From Plazaster borealis (taxonomy: Eukaryota > Echinodermata > Asteroidea > Forcipulatida > Labidiasteridae): a stretch of DNA of 64,000 nucleotides. The notes under the pieces were generated by a model, which made no database searches, had not been told where the DNA came from, and saw only the letters and a list, made by a program, of their open reading frames with translations. Each line of letters starts with the position of its first letter. Within the stretch, counting starts at the first letter, position 1. The DNA is taken from the NCBI GenBank assembly GCA_021014325.1, contig CM037460.1, forward strand, positions 21,509,044 through 21,573,043, written 5' to 3'. Positions 49,801 to 58,992 of this stretch are shown in pieces. A program made the translations under genes and the position numbers.

Positions 49801-52800
49801 GACTCAAGCTCTTATATTTCTGATCAGCTGAGTGTGGGTCAATGTCCCAGTCATGACACTTGTGTCCTTGAGCAAGATGCTTTACTATAATTGCTTTGCC
49901 CTTTGGATGGGACATTAAGCTGTAGGTCCCAGGTACTAGTATTGGTAGTGCACCCGATGTTTCGGGTTCACATAGCAAGCACCCTTGCCTATAGGTTTCC
50001 TGAGGCTTGCAAGCTACAGTGGTTAAGTTCACTTATGAGGCATCCTTGTTTCATTACCAGAAACGTATAATCTCCCTGTGTGTGTTATGCAGTGCAATTT
50101 TTAGGCAATGCAGTGTAGTGCAATTTTTAGGTGATGTAGTGTAGTGCAACTTTTGTGACGTGCCTGCAAGGGGTCATTACACACTCGAGTCCTTACACGG
50201 CTTATCTTTTACATTGTGTAGATGCAGTGAAAACATATTGTTCTTTATCTGTGATATAAATTTAAATCAGTTAAATATCTTTCACTTCTCGGAAATAGTA
50301 AAATGGCATTAAAAGTGAAAACAATCGACATGTCAGCCATGATATCAATGGTGATGTGATGTCCTAAACATTCTATATGTTGAGAAATACTTGCCATATA
50401 GTGTGATGGATAAGATGATTAAGAGTCATTCCAGTTTCTCAGTCGGGGAGAAGGAATGCAGTTATTGGTTATTGTCTTGTAATATTTAAGAGTCATTCCA
50501 GTTTCTCAGTCGGGGAGAAGGAATGCAGTTATTGGTTATTGTCTTGTAATATTTAAGAGTCAGTCCAGTTTCTCGGTCTGGGAGAAGGAATGCAGTTATT
50601 GTCTTGTAATATTTAAGAGTCATTCCAGTTTCTCGGTCTGGGAGAAGGAATGCAGTTATTGTCTTGTAATATTTAAGAGTCATTCCGATTTCTCGGTCTG
50701 GGAGAAGGAATGCAGTTATTTGTAATTGTCTTGTAATAATTAGACATTCCAGTTCTCCCTATCTGGGAGAAGGAATGCAGTTAATGGTTATTGTTAATCT
50801 TACAGACCACTCTAATAAAACCACTGGGCCTTAGAGCTCGGGTGGCAGTCTTGTCCTGTGGCAGGGAGCAGGAGGTTGTGGTCGGAGGCTGGGTGTTAGT
50901 TTTTCTGTATAAAGTTGGGTTGTTTAAGTTGTATAAGTTGCAGCCAGTCATCCGACCATTATTAAGGTAATACCATTTATTTATTTTAGTTTAGGAGTGT
51001 CCCGAAATCTTTGCTTTGCCAGACTTTGTTTAGTATTTTCCTTTGTGGCAAAAAGCCTTGTCATTTGGTATACGTTGTTTGGATGGTCCCGTTAAGGGAT
51101 AAAATATAACTATGTATCGGCATTTCGTTTCCATCTTGTTTCAATTATTCTGTTCTCGATTTCTCTTAGTGATTTTAGTTGTTCGTATTCCTAATTTCTA
51201 CTGGCGGTGAATTTAATCCGCTACAATACCTATATATTAGGTCCTAATTAGGTGTTATTTGAAAGCTCTTTGTCGCATCCATTTGTTGAGGAAATAAACC
51301 CAGTTTAGAGTTTTGAAAAGAAGTGCCTGATTTATGCAAGGAGCGTCACATATTTTGATTAAGACTTTCGTTTTCCTTCCCTTGTCTGTTAACCAGTTAT
51401 CTCCCTACATTGCCACCTTCCTATATTTCCTTGGTGATGTTTTAATTTGTAACAATTTTGGGTTGAACAAAGAAAAAGTGACTAGAGCAGGACTTGAACC
51501 TGCGACCTCTGTATTAACGTGTCGGTGCTCTAGCAACTGAGCTATCCCTGTTCTGCTGCTTCCCAGGTTGTATTGCAAAACTTGCGGGTGTGATCTCTGG
51601 CTACACGGCAGTTACAGGTTGAATGGATTCTGACTGACACCCCTGAACAAAGATATTGACAACTTAGGAAGACCGCCAACATAGGGCTGGATAGCTCAGT
51701 TGGTAGAGCGCCAGCACATTAATCCGGAGGTCGCAGGTTCAAGTCCCGCTCTCGTCAATTTTTCTTTGTTCAACCCAAAATAGTTTAAAATTTAACCAGT
51801 TTTAGTACTTGTTTTTATTTTGACAGCACATTCTCCTTGGTCTGAAGGCAGCTATTGCAATCCTGATCCCTGACCTGCCGAAGTGGATGGAGACTGAGCT
51901 AGCTAGGGAAGAGTTTGAATCCAGACAGGCATTCCTACAAATGGTGAGCAGACCTTCCTTTTCAGAAATATAAGTAGAGCCTATTTACTGCTCTCTTTAA
52001 ACTATTGAGGAGAGGTCTTTGCACTCCTCAGACCAAACATCACACATAGTCTAGTTATGATTCTCCTTTTAGATTGGAATTGGTAGAAACAGAAACAAAA
52101 ACTCTACAAATTTATTAAAATTGTGTTCTAATTTCACTTTTTAAACACCATTTTATTAAATTTGTAGAGTTTTTGTGCATCTATGTTTATCTTTCCTAAA
52201 TGGTTAAATGGAACTTGTGACTTCTGTATAACTGTTTCTACCAATTTCTTTCCAAAATGAGAACCGTAACTACAGTGCAGGGTAATCGGATCATCTGTAC
52301 CAGCTTTCTGTTTTCTGTGTGTTTTTTTAGCCGACCTGTACAGCAGGAGCAGATGTCAACACACTTTCTAGGATTAGAAATAGAACACTATACCCAGTCC
52401 TGATGGTCAGAGAACCATAATGTGACAGCACATCCCTTATTGTGTGCTGGTGTAGTGTTTTGGGTACAAAGCAAAATGTATAACAAATGGTAGGGGATTG
52501 AAAATAATCTATTACCGGTACAAGTTGTAGGGGATTAAGATAAGAAACATTCCACCAAGAAAAGGGATGTCTGGATAGTGTCTGGTACTAACATTTTAAA
52601 GAAAATAGAAAGTAACACTTTGCTTCTGTGTGGGAGTGTGCTCACCAAGGTCACTCAAAAGTATTATTTTCCTTGTTATTTGTTACAAAACAAGCAACTG
52701 TTACAGTCGGCTTCAGTTACAACATCGTATTTTAGGCTGCAAGTTTATCTATCACAGTGGATGATATTGAAGGGTCAAATAGCAGGAAAGTTTTAAAGTA

Positions 52801-53726
52801 CATAATTTTCATGAGCACAGTAAGAGGTCATATGGCCAACCTTATACCATATGTAGCGTTTGTTATTTGTGATTGGTTTACTTGCTAATTTTTGCCTTCC
52901 AAATGAATACAAATTTCTACAACATAGCACTTGTCTTGTAGTTCCTTATCAAGAAAACAGTCATTGCAAATTTGAACATTCCTTTTTTTTTAAAGAAAAT
53001 TGTACAGAGGTGTGGTTTTATATTTTTTCTAGTGATAAAACTTCTTCAGTGTTTATTTTTTGTAAACTTCCAAAAATAATGGACCTTATTATTGAGGTGA
53101 TCATGCTCTCATCTTAAAGGTAAAATGATGGTGAAACAATTGAAAACGCACAGCTATGGATGTGCAGCACACATGATTGGCCAATGACCTAACTTCTTTC
53201 GACCTTTTAAATGACGTCATGTGCTGCTGTGCATAAGGTCTATATATTCCCAAATGTGCGCATCTGTTTTTACTTTTTCAACCAATTCATTATTATTTTT
53301 TTAAAGAAACATTTTCTTGTATATTCAGTTTGCGGTAACACCATGTGTATACATCTACTTAGCTGTGTAGATTTGTTCTTTGAGAACCTGCTTGCTACTT
53401 ATTCTACTACCGCAAAATGATTTCGGAATTCGGGAGATTCAGAAGATTCCAAAATCTACTCCATGGCAGTACAATAAGTAGCAAGACAAGTTCTTAAAGA
53501 ACAAATCTACACAGCTAAGTAGATATACACGTAGTGTTACTGCAAACTGAATATACATTGATACCTTACCATGCAATGCCTAAAAACCCATACGCATTTT
53601 CTTGTTGCATCTGTTTTCCAGCTTGCAGAGAAGCATAATGCAGACGAAGATAACAAGGACATTGAAGATGCAAAGAGTCCACCAGAAACAATCAGAATGA
53701 CCGAGGTCGGAGAAACTACGGCATAA
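37648..53726 (+). CDS. ANO10: ANO10 (TMEM16K) anoctamin, complete, 13 coding exons
   Basis: Coding exons: 37648-37903, 39818-39991, 40121-40249, 40770-40892, 42337-42689, 43389-43605, 44568-44623, 45574-45648, 47528-47722, 48434-48625, 49536-49667, 51827-51943 and 53622-53726 (TAA 53724-53726). They total about 707 codons, all in phase; human ANO10 is 660. The start at 37648 is chosen because the frame upstream, though open to 37255, has no family resemblance and a cag acceptor lies just before it. Diagnostic segments include [25 protein letters not shown]+[14 protein letters not shown] and [19 protein letters not shown], close to vertebrate ANO10. About ten membrane helices span residues 228-673. 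Family members are Ca2+-dependent scramblases or channels, and ANO10 is largely an ER protein. Confidence 0.95.
38140..38460 (-). repeat. Two tandem tRNA-like units
   Basis: Two minus-strand tRNA-like heads occur 216 bases apart. Each reads on the + strand as 'gatgtctta(a/g)ccactagacc' followed by 'actgagcgtgcctgttgacg', with B-box-like 'ggattcaaaccca' or 'ggatttgaaccaa'. It lies in the first ANO10 coding intron. A related fragment is at 56095-56190 ('gggtgggattcaaacccac'). Confidence 0.6.
39165..39267. repeat. Foldback palindrome
   Basis: Arms 'gttccaggattgc' and 'gcaatcctggaac', continuing through 'tagtagactgtcgc' and 'gcgacagtctacta', form an imperfect 103-base palindrome with a loop near 'acggggcgcacat'. 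It lies in the first ANO10 intron. Confidence 0.75.
39500..39572. repeat. 73-base hairpin
   Basis: Arms 'atattagctcccttt' and 'gaggggagctaatat', with 'ggtgttgga' / 'tccaacacc' and 'ttgacaaa' / 'tttgtcaa', leave a short central loop 'gctag'. It lies in the first ANO10 intron, 245 bases before the exon at 39818. Confidence 0.75.
40371..40720 (+). mobile_element. Leu-tRNA(CAA)-derived SINE, full length
   Basis: The tRNA-like head 'gtcgtggctgagcggttaag' has an A-box, the loop 'aactcaagctc' places CAA as anticodon, a long variable arm 'ctgctgtttctgatcagcag' is present, and 'gtgggttcacgtcccgg' acts as B box. The body includes 'gagcaagatactttaccat' and 'gggacattaagcc', and it ends in 'ataataataat'. 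This is the best reference copy of the family in the window. Confidence 0.8.
42085..42310 (+). mobile_element. Leu-tRNA SINE, 5' truncated
   Basis: Contains body motifs 'aagcaagacactttaccat' and 'ggacattaagctgta' and the 3' motif 'catctttggtttcattatg', then an AT tail. It abuts the exon at 42337 and accounts for the upstream open frame from 42096. Confidence 0.6.
42337..51943 (+). CDS. ANO10: ANO10 anoctamin transmembrane domain exons
   Basis: Eight exons encode residues 228-673, with hydrophobic helices in [56 protein letters not shown] and [18 protein letters not shown]. By alignment to the ANO1 calcium site, the acidic positions are E474/E478, D531/E534 and E563/D567 (the last pair in [10 protein letters not shown]). 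So at least five of six keep acidic side chains seen in calcium-binding anoctamins, and the first position is Glu where ANO1 has Asn. Numbering is from the proposed start. Confidence 0.88.
43125..43290 (-). repeat. Dispersed repeat, copy 2 (mate at 9225-9360)
   Basis: Same unclassified repeat, in the ANO10 intron shortly before the exon at 43389. Both copies end close to a splice acceptor, which may be chance. Confidence 0.5.
43640..43945 (+). mobile_element. LINE 3' fragment with (ATT)n tail
   Basis: The three + frames together show a decayed LINE C-terminus: [29 protein letters not shown] and [11 protein letters not shown] motifs split by frameshifts. It ends in 'tgtacagcgctttgatc', 'aaggcgctttataaatacc' and an ATT microsatellite at 43923-43943. 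It lies in the ANO10 intron after the exon at 43389-43605. Confidence 0.75.
45135..45432 (-). mobile_element. Leu-tRNA-derived SINE (minus strand)
   Basis: The minus-strand head near 45430 reads 'cctggatgagtggtctagtg', then 'gactcaagctctggtgt', 'gtgtaggtttgggtcc' and 'gcttgtgtccttgagcaa', with the 3' part at the left near 45140. It lies in the ANO10 intron before the exon at 45574. Confidence 0.65.
45877..46053. repeat. 'GGCCCAATTTCATAA' foldback element
   Basis: The ends 'ggcccaatttcataaa' and 'tttatgaaattgtgcc' are inverted repeats with one mismatch. The interior has 'ttgctaagcaaaact' and 'ttacctgtttctgctgggc'. A second partial copy follows at 46055-46160. Confidence 0.65.
46698..47053 (-). 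mobile_element. Leu-tRNA-derived SINE, full length (minus strand)
   Basis: The minus strand starts at about 47053 with 'agtgtcgtggcccagcggtt', has 'gaattcaagttctgatgg' in the anticodon and variable region and 'ttcgaatcccggtcatggca' as B box, and ends at the left in a (TTTA)n tail ('taaataaataaataaata' on +). It is followed head to head by a plus-strand copy. Confidence 0.75.
47070..47395 (+). mobile_element. Leu-tRNA-derived SINE, head eroded (plus strand)
   Basis: Reads 'ggagtgtgggttcaaagccc', 'cggtcatgacacttg', 'gagcaagacac', then body motifs 'ggtacctgcaagggtagag' and 'atactcctaaggagtt', and ends in 'attttattattattaa'. It is opposed to the copy at 46698-47053. Confidence 0.7.
47825..48075 (+). 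mobile_element. Leu-tRNA-derived SINE, short form
   Basis: The head 'gactcaagctctgttg', then 'ttctgatcagcagagtgtag' and 'gttcaagtcccagtcttgac', is followed by a different body ('gggttttccctgggataatt') and a tail 'aataaattaaataaat'. The body differs from the 40371 copy, suggesting a subfamily. Confidence 0.65.
49773..50072 (+). mobile_element. Leu-tRNA(CAA)-derived SINE
   Basis: Same head and body as 40371-40720 ('gtcgtggcccgagtggttaa', 'actcaagctctt'), lacking about 40 internal bases present there. It lies in the ANO10 intron after the exon at 49536-49667. Confidence 0.75.
50421..50795. repeat. Minisatellite, 60/67-bp period, six units
   Basis: Unit starts at 50421, 50488, 50555, 50615, 50675 and about 50741. 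Units contain 'agagtcattccagtttctc', 'gggagaaggaatgcagttat' and 'tgtcttgtaatattt'. The 67-base units have an extra 'tggttat' relative to the 60-base units. It lies in an ANO10 intron. The small minus-strand frame here repeats a peptide with the array and is not a gene. Confidence 0.9.
51456..51780. repeat. Palindromic double tRNA-like element, arms facing outward
   Basis: The left arm is a minus-strand tRNA-like unit (51462-51555: 'gacttgaacctgcgacctc' ... 'agcaactgagctatcc'). The right arm is a plus-strand unit (51687-51770: 'ggatagctcagttggtagag' ... 'gaggtcgcaggttcaagtcc'). The ends 'ttttgggttgaacaaagaaa' and 'tttctttgttcaacccaaaa' are perfect inverted repeats. A spacer of about 130 bases contains 'gaacaaagatattgac'. 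It lies in an ANO10 intron, 47 bases before the exon at 51827. Confidence 0.8.
53318..53557. repeat. Foldback element, same ends as 30525-30742
   Basis: The left arm 'tgtatattcagtttgcggta' pairs with the right arm 'tactgcaaactgaatataca'. The internal arms 'cttagctgtgtagatttgtt' and 'aacaaatctacacagctaag' are also exact. The total is 240 bases. It lies in the last ANO10 intron, 65 bases upstream of the final exon. Confidence 0.85.
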
Positions 53727-54036
53727 GATTGGAGACATTCTCAAGGGTCACCAAAGACACTTAAGAGGAAAGAAAAGATGATGACAACATTCCAAGGTGT
53801 CAAAATTACATTTACCGAAGGTACAGCGTTTGGGTTTTGGGGGGATCAGTCTGGCACAGGGGTATCTTTCACCATCTCTCTAGACCCCAGTTCAACAAGA
53901 CTCACATAAAGTGGGTCAGGTTTCCATTTACGTTGGATTTTCAACCGACAATTTCAGAGAAGAAAGTTGTACACTTAAAATTCTAGTAGACAGTATTCTT
54001 CATTAAAACCAATGCTGTACCGTATCTGAACTTTAG

Positions 54037-54042
54037 AATAAA
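54037..54042 (+). promoter_or_regulatory. Candidate polyadenylation signal of ANO10
   Basis: AATAAA 311 bases past the stop codon. Further hexamers at 55233-55238 and in the following AT-rich DNA mean the 3' UTR could be longer. Confidence 0.35.
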
Positions 54043-56739
54043 TATCTTTGCATGGATACTTAATCTTTTTCTGAAATTGGCCGTACTTATCTGAACATTT
54101 ATTTCCAGATGATATATTATAATTTATTGTTCTGGAGGGAGCAGCTATTTGTGAAAGAAAATGTAATGCTTTACAATATTTCATTTACAGGAATTTTATA
54201 ACTGAAAATCAAACTGCCCGTTTCTAAAAGGGAATTACTCCCTTTTAAAAAGGAACATAATTCTTTGTGGTGAAAGATAATTGATTTCCAATTATTATTC
54301 AATTCGTTTTGCATTTTGTGCTTCTCCTCTTTTTTTGAAATATATTTTACTTTAAGTCAAGTTTTTTTCTGAGGTTTCTTGATAGCACAAGATCTTATAG
54401 AGCTGCATGAAGCTTTTATTCCGGCAGCCATCTTGAGTGCAACCATGTGACCAAACTTAGGCCGTGTCTGAATTGGCGGCTACAGCTACGGCTGGATCGC
54501 CGCGTTGAAGTATATAACGTCCTTAACAACACCCTGAGGAACACAAATGCAGTTGAGCGCAGGGAACTTGACATCATGTGGTATTAAGGTATGGTCGGAA
54601 TTGCATTGCTCTTTTTGTGCAGAATTACATGCTTACAGTCACCATTCTCTGCTTACAGGGTAAGCGTCGATTGTCTGCACTAGCTTAGTAATGCTTAGTA
54701 ATGTGAAGTACTCATCTGCACATGTAAAATCCCTTGCTAACCAGCGAAGTATGCATACTTTAAGCAAGTTGTTTTTTGTGGTAAGCACAGCCATGACCCT
54801 GGGCCATTTTGAGCAAGAGACACCACTGAGCCTTCCCTAAATATTTTGTACAAATTGCAGTGGAATTGTGTATACACAACACTTAAAAAAGGAAGAAAGT
54901 TGCCCAAATAAAAATATTTGCTTAGTATGCCATTCAAACAGATTCTTTATTATTTTTTTTATTTTCTGTCAACAAATGAATTGTCACAGCAACTGCGAGG
55001 CTGTTTACAAACACACTGCAGAAAAATTGTGTTGTGTTTTTTCCCCTCGCAAAAGTAAATGATACAGTCAGTCCACTCAGTGTTACATAAGTCTTCCGAT
55101 GGTCTTTCAATTTCAAACAAATACACGCAAAAAAAAGAAATATATTATTTGAAATAAATCTTAGATGCCCATAGGGGTGGGGAGATCCAACAAAGCTTTA
55201 TCTTTATAATACATACACATCTCAACCATCCCAATAAAGTAGTAAAACTTTAATATATTTTTGTATTTTCATATGTATATTGGTAGTGAAAGGTTTTGGA
55301 AGGATTCTTCCAGGTTAAGATTGAAATTATATAACTCAATTATGCAGATACCAAGTACCATATCATTTATTGTAATTGTGATGTATATGATCAGACTCTA
55401 ATACAAGGAAAATTAACAACTTTATAGCAGTGTTGTAGTACTCAAGCTCGGAACTCGTACTCAAGCACTACTCGGGTACCGTTTTGATGGGACTCGTAGT
55501 CAAAATCCTCGTACTTGTCTAAAATAAACTAATACTCCAAGTCTTTACATGACACTCTACTGAAACTGAAAAGTAATCTGTACTCGAAGTCATGTACTCA
55601 AACTTGACTGAAAATCTTCTCAGGCTACGATATTAAGTACTTCTGGTCAAAATACCACTTTCCTTTCCGCTTTCCTATATGTGTTGTTAATGCAAGGAAT
55701 AGAGGATTAAAGCTCTGGACATATATAGTAGAATTGAAGCTGTGTTTATAAGCCAATCATAAGATGGCATTGAAGCTGTCGCTAACGGAAAGTAATGTAA
55801 TACGAGTTACCATGGAATTACTTGCCTGGTTTGGCCATAGGATGAGGAACGGCCGCCTATCAAAATGCCACAGGCTACAAACACTTGTTGGTACTAGAGC
55901 ATTTATGGATCATTTATGTATTTCATGGTAGACACACTGGGTGATATCAATATCAATAAACACAGGCCAGCACTGCCTTAATAATAAAATTTTAAAAAAT
56001 TAGGACAAGAACTGCAAAGTTTTAGTTCTTTAATAGATGTTAAATTTGCATCGGGGATAAAGAATATTGTTATTTGGTTTTACCCGTACACCGATGTGTG
56101 TAAAGCACTGTATACTCAGTACTTTCCCGAGTCCTGTGAAAAAAAAATCACAGGCATATTACTCGGGTGGGATTCAAACCCACTATTGTTATTTGGTTTT
56201 ACCCGTACACCGATGTGTGTACGGGTAAAACCAAATAACAATATGTTTTAGTTCTTGCTGAACAAGTTTTTGGCAACTGTCCATAAACTTATGGATTCTT
56301 TGTGATATACATGTGTACTGTATGAAAGGTATTTATGCATATTCTTGTAATTTGTTTTTCTGTTTTGGTAACAAGGTTTTTATTTGGTACTTGTTGGTAG
56401 ACTTAATATTTATTGTAAACACGGTACTTGCCTGTAGCGATATAATTCAGTTGTGCGTCCATTTACATGTTCATGAGAAATCCAAATGTTGAGAACCACA
56501 CAACTCGCTGTCTGTCAATGGTTTGATTTAAAGCAACGTTAGGAAAGTGTACATGAAAGTTTGCCAAAATAAGCATATATATATAAGAATCTTTACCCTA
56601 CATCTAAAGATGCAATAATTACATCAGTTAAACATTCATTTATGCTTAAAAATAGTTACCCACAGCTCAGAACACAGCTCAGTTCTCATTTATTCATCTG
56701 GGTGCAGAGAAGCCAATTATGGGAAATATATATATATAT

Positions 56740-56870
56740 ATATTGATATGTAATAAATTCAGCGAATTACTGAATTTAAATATATATATATATATATACA
56801 TATATTTTTTTCAATATATATATATATTGATATGTAATAAATTCAGCGAATTACTGAATTTATTACATGT
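56740..56870. repeat. Duplicated AT block with palindrome
   Basis: The 'ttgatatgtaataaattcag' block occurs at 56743 and 56828, separated by (TA)n. The second copy ends in a perfect 14-base-arm palindrome at 56833-56867 (TGTAATAAATTCAG, 7-base spacer, complementary arm). Confidence 0.8.
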
Positions 56871-57572
56871 TATAGCTCTACAGAGATGTATCGAGCACTG
56901 TGAATTGTGATAGAAGACGATTTCATTGGATATATATATTGATATATATTTTGCCCAAAGACACTGGCACAATGACAGCATTCAAGATTCAAACCCACAG
57001 TGTTAAGACTCAGCAACCTGGTCCCAATTTCTGAGAGCTGCTAAGCAAGAGATAATGCTTGGCAGGTTACCATTCACAATCAGTCATTTGGCATTTTGGT
57101 TAGTTCCCGTGTTTGCTAAGCAACACTTTTCTGAGCTTAGCCAATCTTTGAAATGAGACCAAAAAGCTTGAAATTCCTGTAGTACATAAAACATCCCATA
57201 CTTCAATAAAACTCAACCCTTAAATAGTTTACACTTTTAACAGGTTCTGGTGATCATTTACATATTATAATTATATTCACCCATAGGCTGCATTCTAACA
57301 ACTTACTAACATTTGTACTTATCATTTTTAAAGGATTATATTAATTTGTTATTTACTCAGTTAATGTTTATTTTATTGATATTTAACAGGGTATTGGTAA
57401 TTTTGTTTGTTATTAATTTCTTGGAAGCAAATACGATCTTGTTTAAGTCATGTGCCAATTATTAACATTGACAAACAGCTGGAAACTGCAAAACTTGTGT
57501 ACTTGTAGTTCGCACATTTTGTTTTTGCATTTGAAGACTTTCAACGTTTTCTCAAAGTTACAGTTATAAGGG

Positions 57573-57753
57573 GACTGTCATCATGACCATAGCAGGCCTG
57601 TGGCTCCAATGGAATTGTGAACTCTTACCCAGGTTACTGCATGTGCGCGCTGGTAAAAAAAAAACTTGATACGGCCAGCGCGCCCGTGCAGTAATTGGGT
57701 GAAAATTCATAATTCCATGTACAGCCACAGGCTGCTATGATCATGACAACCGT
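57573..57753. repeat. Foldback element
   Basis: Arms 'gactgtcatcatgaccatag' and 'ctatgatcatgacaaccgtc', continuing through 'caggcctgtggct' / 'agccacaggctg' and 'tgtgcgcgctgg' / 'ccagcgcgcccg', form a 181-base palindrome with an A-rich loop. A single-arm relative is near 49690-49770. Confidence 0.75.
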
Positions 57754-58547
57754 CTCTCTTTAAAGCTGGATTAGGTTTTCAATCATCTTTTAAAATGTAA
57801 ATTGATGTAGGCTTGTCTCTGTTTACAAATTTACTCCAACTAAAGATAAAGGTCTTGTCAATTTATTCTGGACCTTTTGACAAACAACACTTTTCCAGGA
57901 TTTGCCTTTTACTTCCTCTTTTACTAGCCACAGTCAGGCCAGAAAACTTGCCTTCTCACAAAGCGCAACAGTATTTTCCCGATCCCTGGTACAATATGAA
58001 GTATAATTGTATGAACAGACATCTCTTATAAGTGTCAACTTCTGTTGTTGAACGACATTGTAATAATAAACGTGTTACCTGAGTTACAAATTTGAACATA
58101 CATTGGTAAGAAATATTTTTGATATTCCAATTAATTTTGGAAAAAATTGTATTGATAGTACTGCGAATACTATGACAAGTCAAAATTTGTTTTCATCAAA
58201 ACAATTTCTGGGGGATAAAAGAAGATAAATTACTGTTAATATTTTATGGATGTTGAAAACCAACTCGGGTCTGATGCTTCACTCTTGAAAGGGCAAGGGC
58301 ACGAAGGCGCACTATGAGGACATTGTAAATTGCTATTGGAACAATTCAAGGGGCACCAAGGCAATGACCAGGGGCATGGATGTTATTGCCTTCGTTGCCT
58401 CTGTGAAGCGTCAGGCCTGCCCACTTTTTATTAACCACCATTTTATAACTGACAAGGGATTGAAGGAGGCAAAGAACATCATTGGTTTTTTGATGAGTAA
58501 AGTAATTCCCATCCTCTAGTGTTCAATAAACAAACCATACTACTAAC

Positions 58548-58578
58548 CTTTAAGAATTTCATCCAATTCGGTAGCCAT
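58548..58578 (-). other. Possible first coding exon of an unseen minus-strand gene
   Basis: The minus strand reads ATGGCTACCGAATTGGATG and so on (MATELDEILK), followed by GTTAGT, a plausible donor, and preceded by a good start context ('aaaacATGG'). No downstream exon was recognised between 54 and 58.5 kb, and the upstream flank overlaps a small inverted repeat ('tccctgacaaaac' / 'gttttgtgaggga'). Weak; may be chance. Confidence 0.15.
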
Positions 58579-58848
58579 GTTTTAGTGAAAAAAATCCCTG
58601 ACAAAACAGAAAAAGAAAAGAAAAGAAAAAACAAATGTTTTGTGAGGGATTTTGTGCATGTTCATATTCAGGCTTCAGATTGAGAGCAGCGATTGAAACA
58701 AGCACCATTGATTTGTTGAGGTCTTTAAATGTCAGTGTTTTTCATGATCTTTCAGAATTTTTCCTTAATATTTCCTTAATATTTCAACAAATTTCAACAC
58801 CTGTATTCAAATGTGCACATGTTTGTATTCAAAATCAAGTGTAATTTT

Positions 58849-58992
58849 GGGTTGAACAAACAAAAATTAATCAGTGCTGGGTTTGAACCTGCGACCTCCG
58901 GATTAAAGTGCCAGCACTCGACAAATTGAGCTATCGTAAGCCCTAATGTTGGGGGTCTCCCTATTTTGGCAATATCTTTGTTCGGGGTTGCA
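58849..58992 (-). repeat. Single tRNA-like unit with short inverted ends
   Basis: On the + strand: 'tttgggttgaacaaacaaaa', 'gggtttgaacctgcgacctc', 'agcactcgacaaattgagct', then 'gggggtctccctatttt' and 'caatatctttgttcgggg'. This is one unit of the element that occurs as opposed pairs at 1625-1837 and 51456-51780. The ends 'gttgaacaaa' and 'tttgttcggg' are short inverted repeats. Confidence 0.7.

Noticed and set aside
50421..50795. CRISPR-like regular repeat
   Set aside because: The units are contiguous with no unique spacers, in a eukaryotic intron. It is a minisatellite.
51687..51770. A functional tRNA gene
   Set aside because: A and B boxes are present but acceptor and anticodon stems do not pair well. 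It is one arm of a palindromic repeat with close relatives elsewhere.
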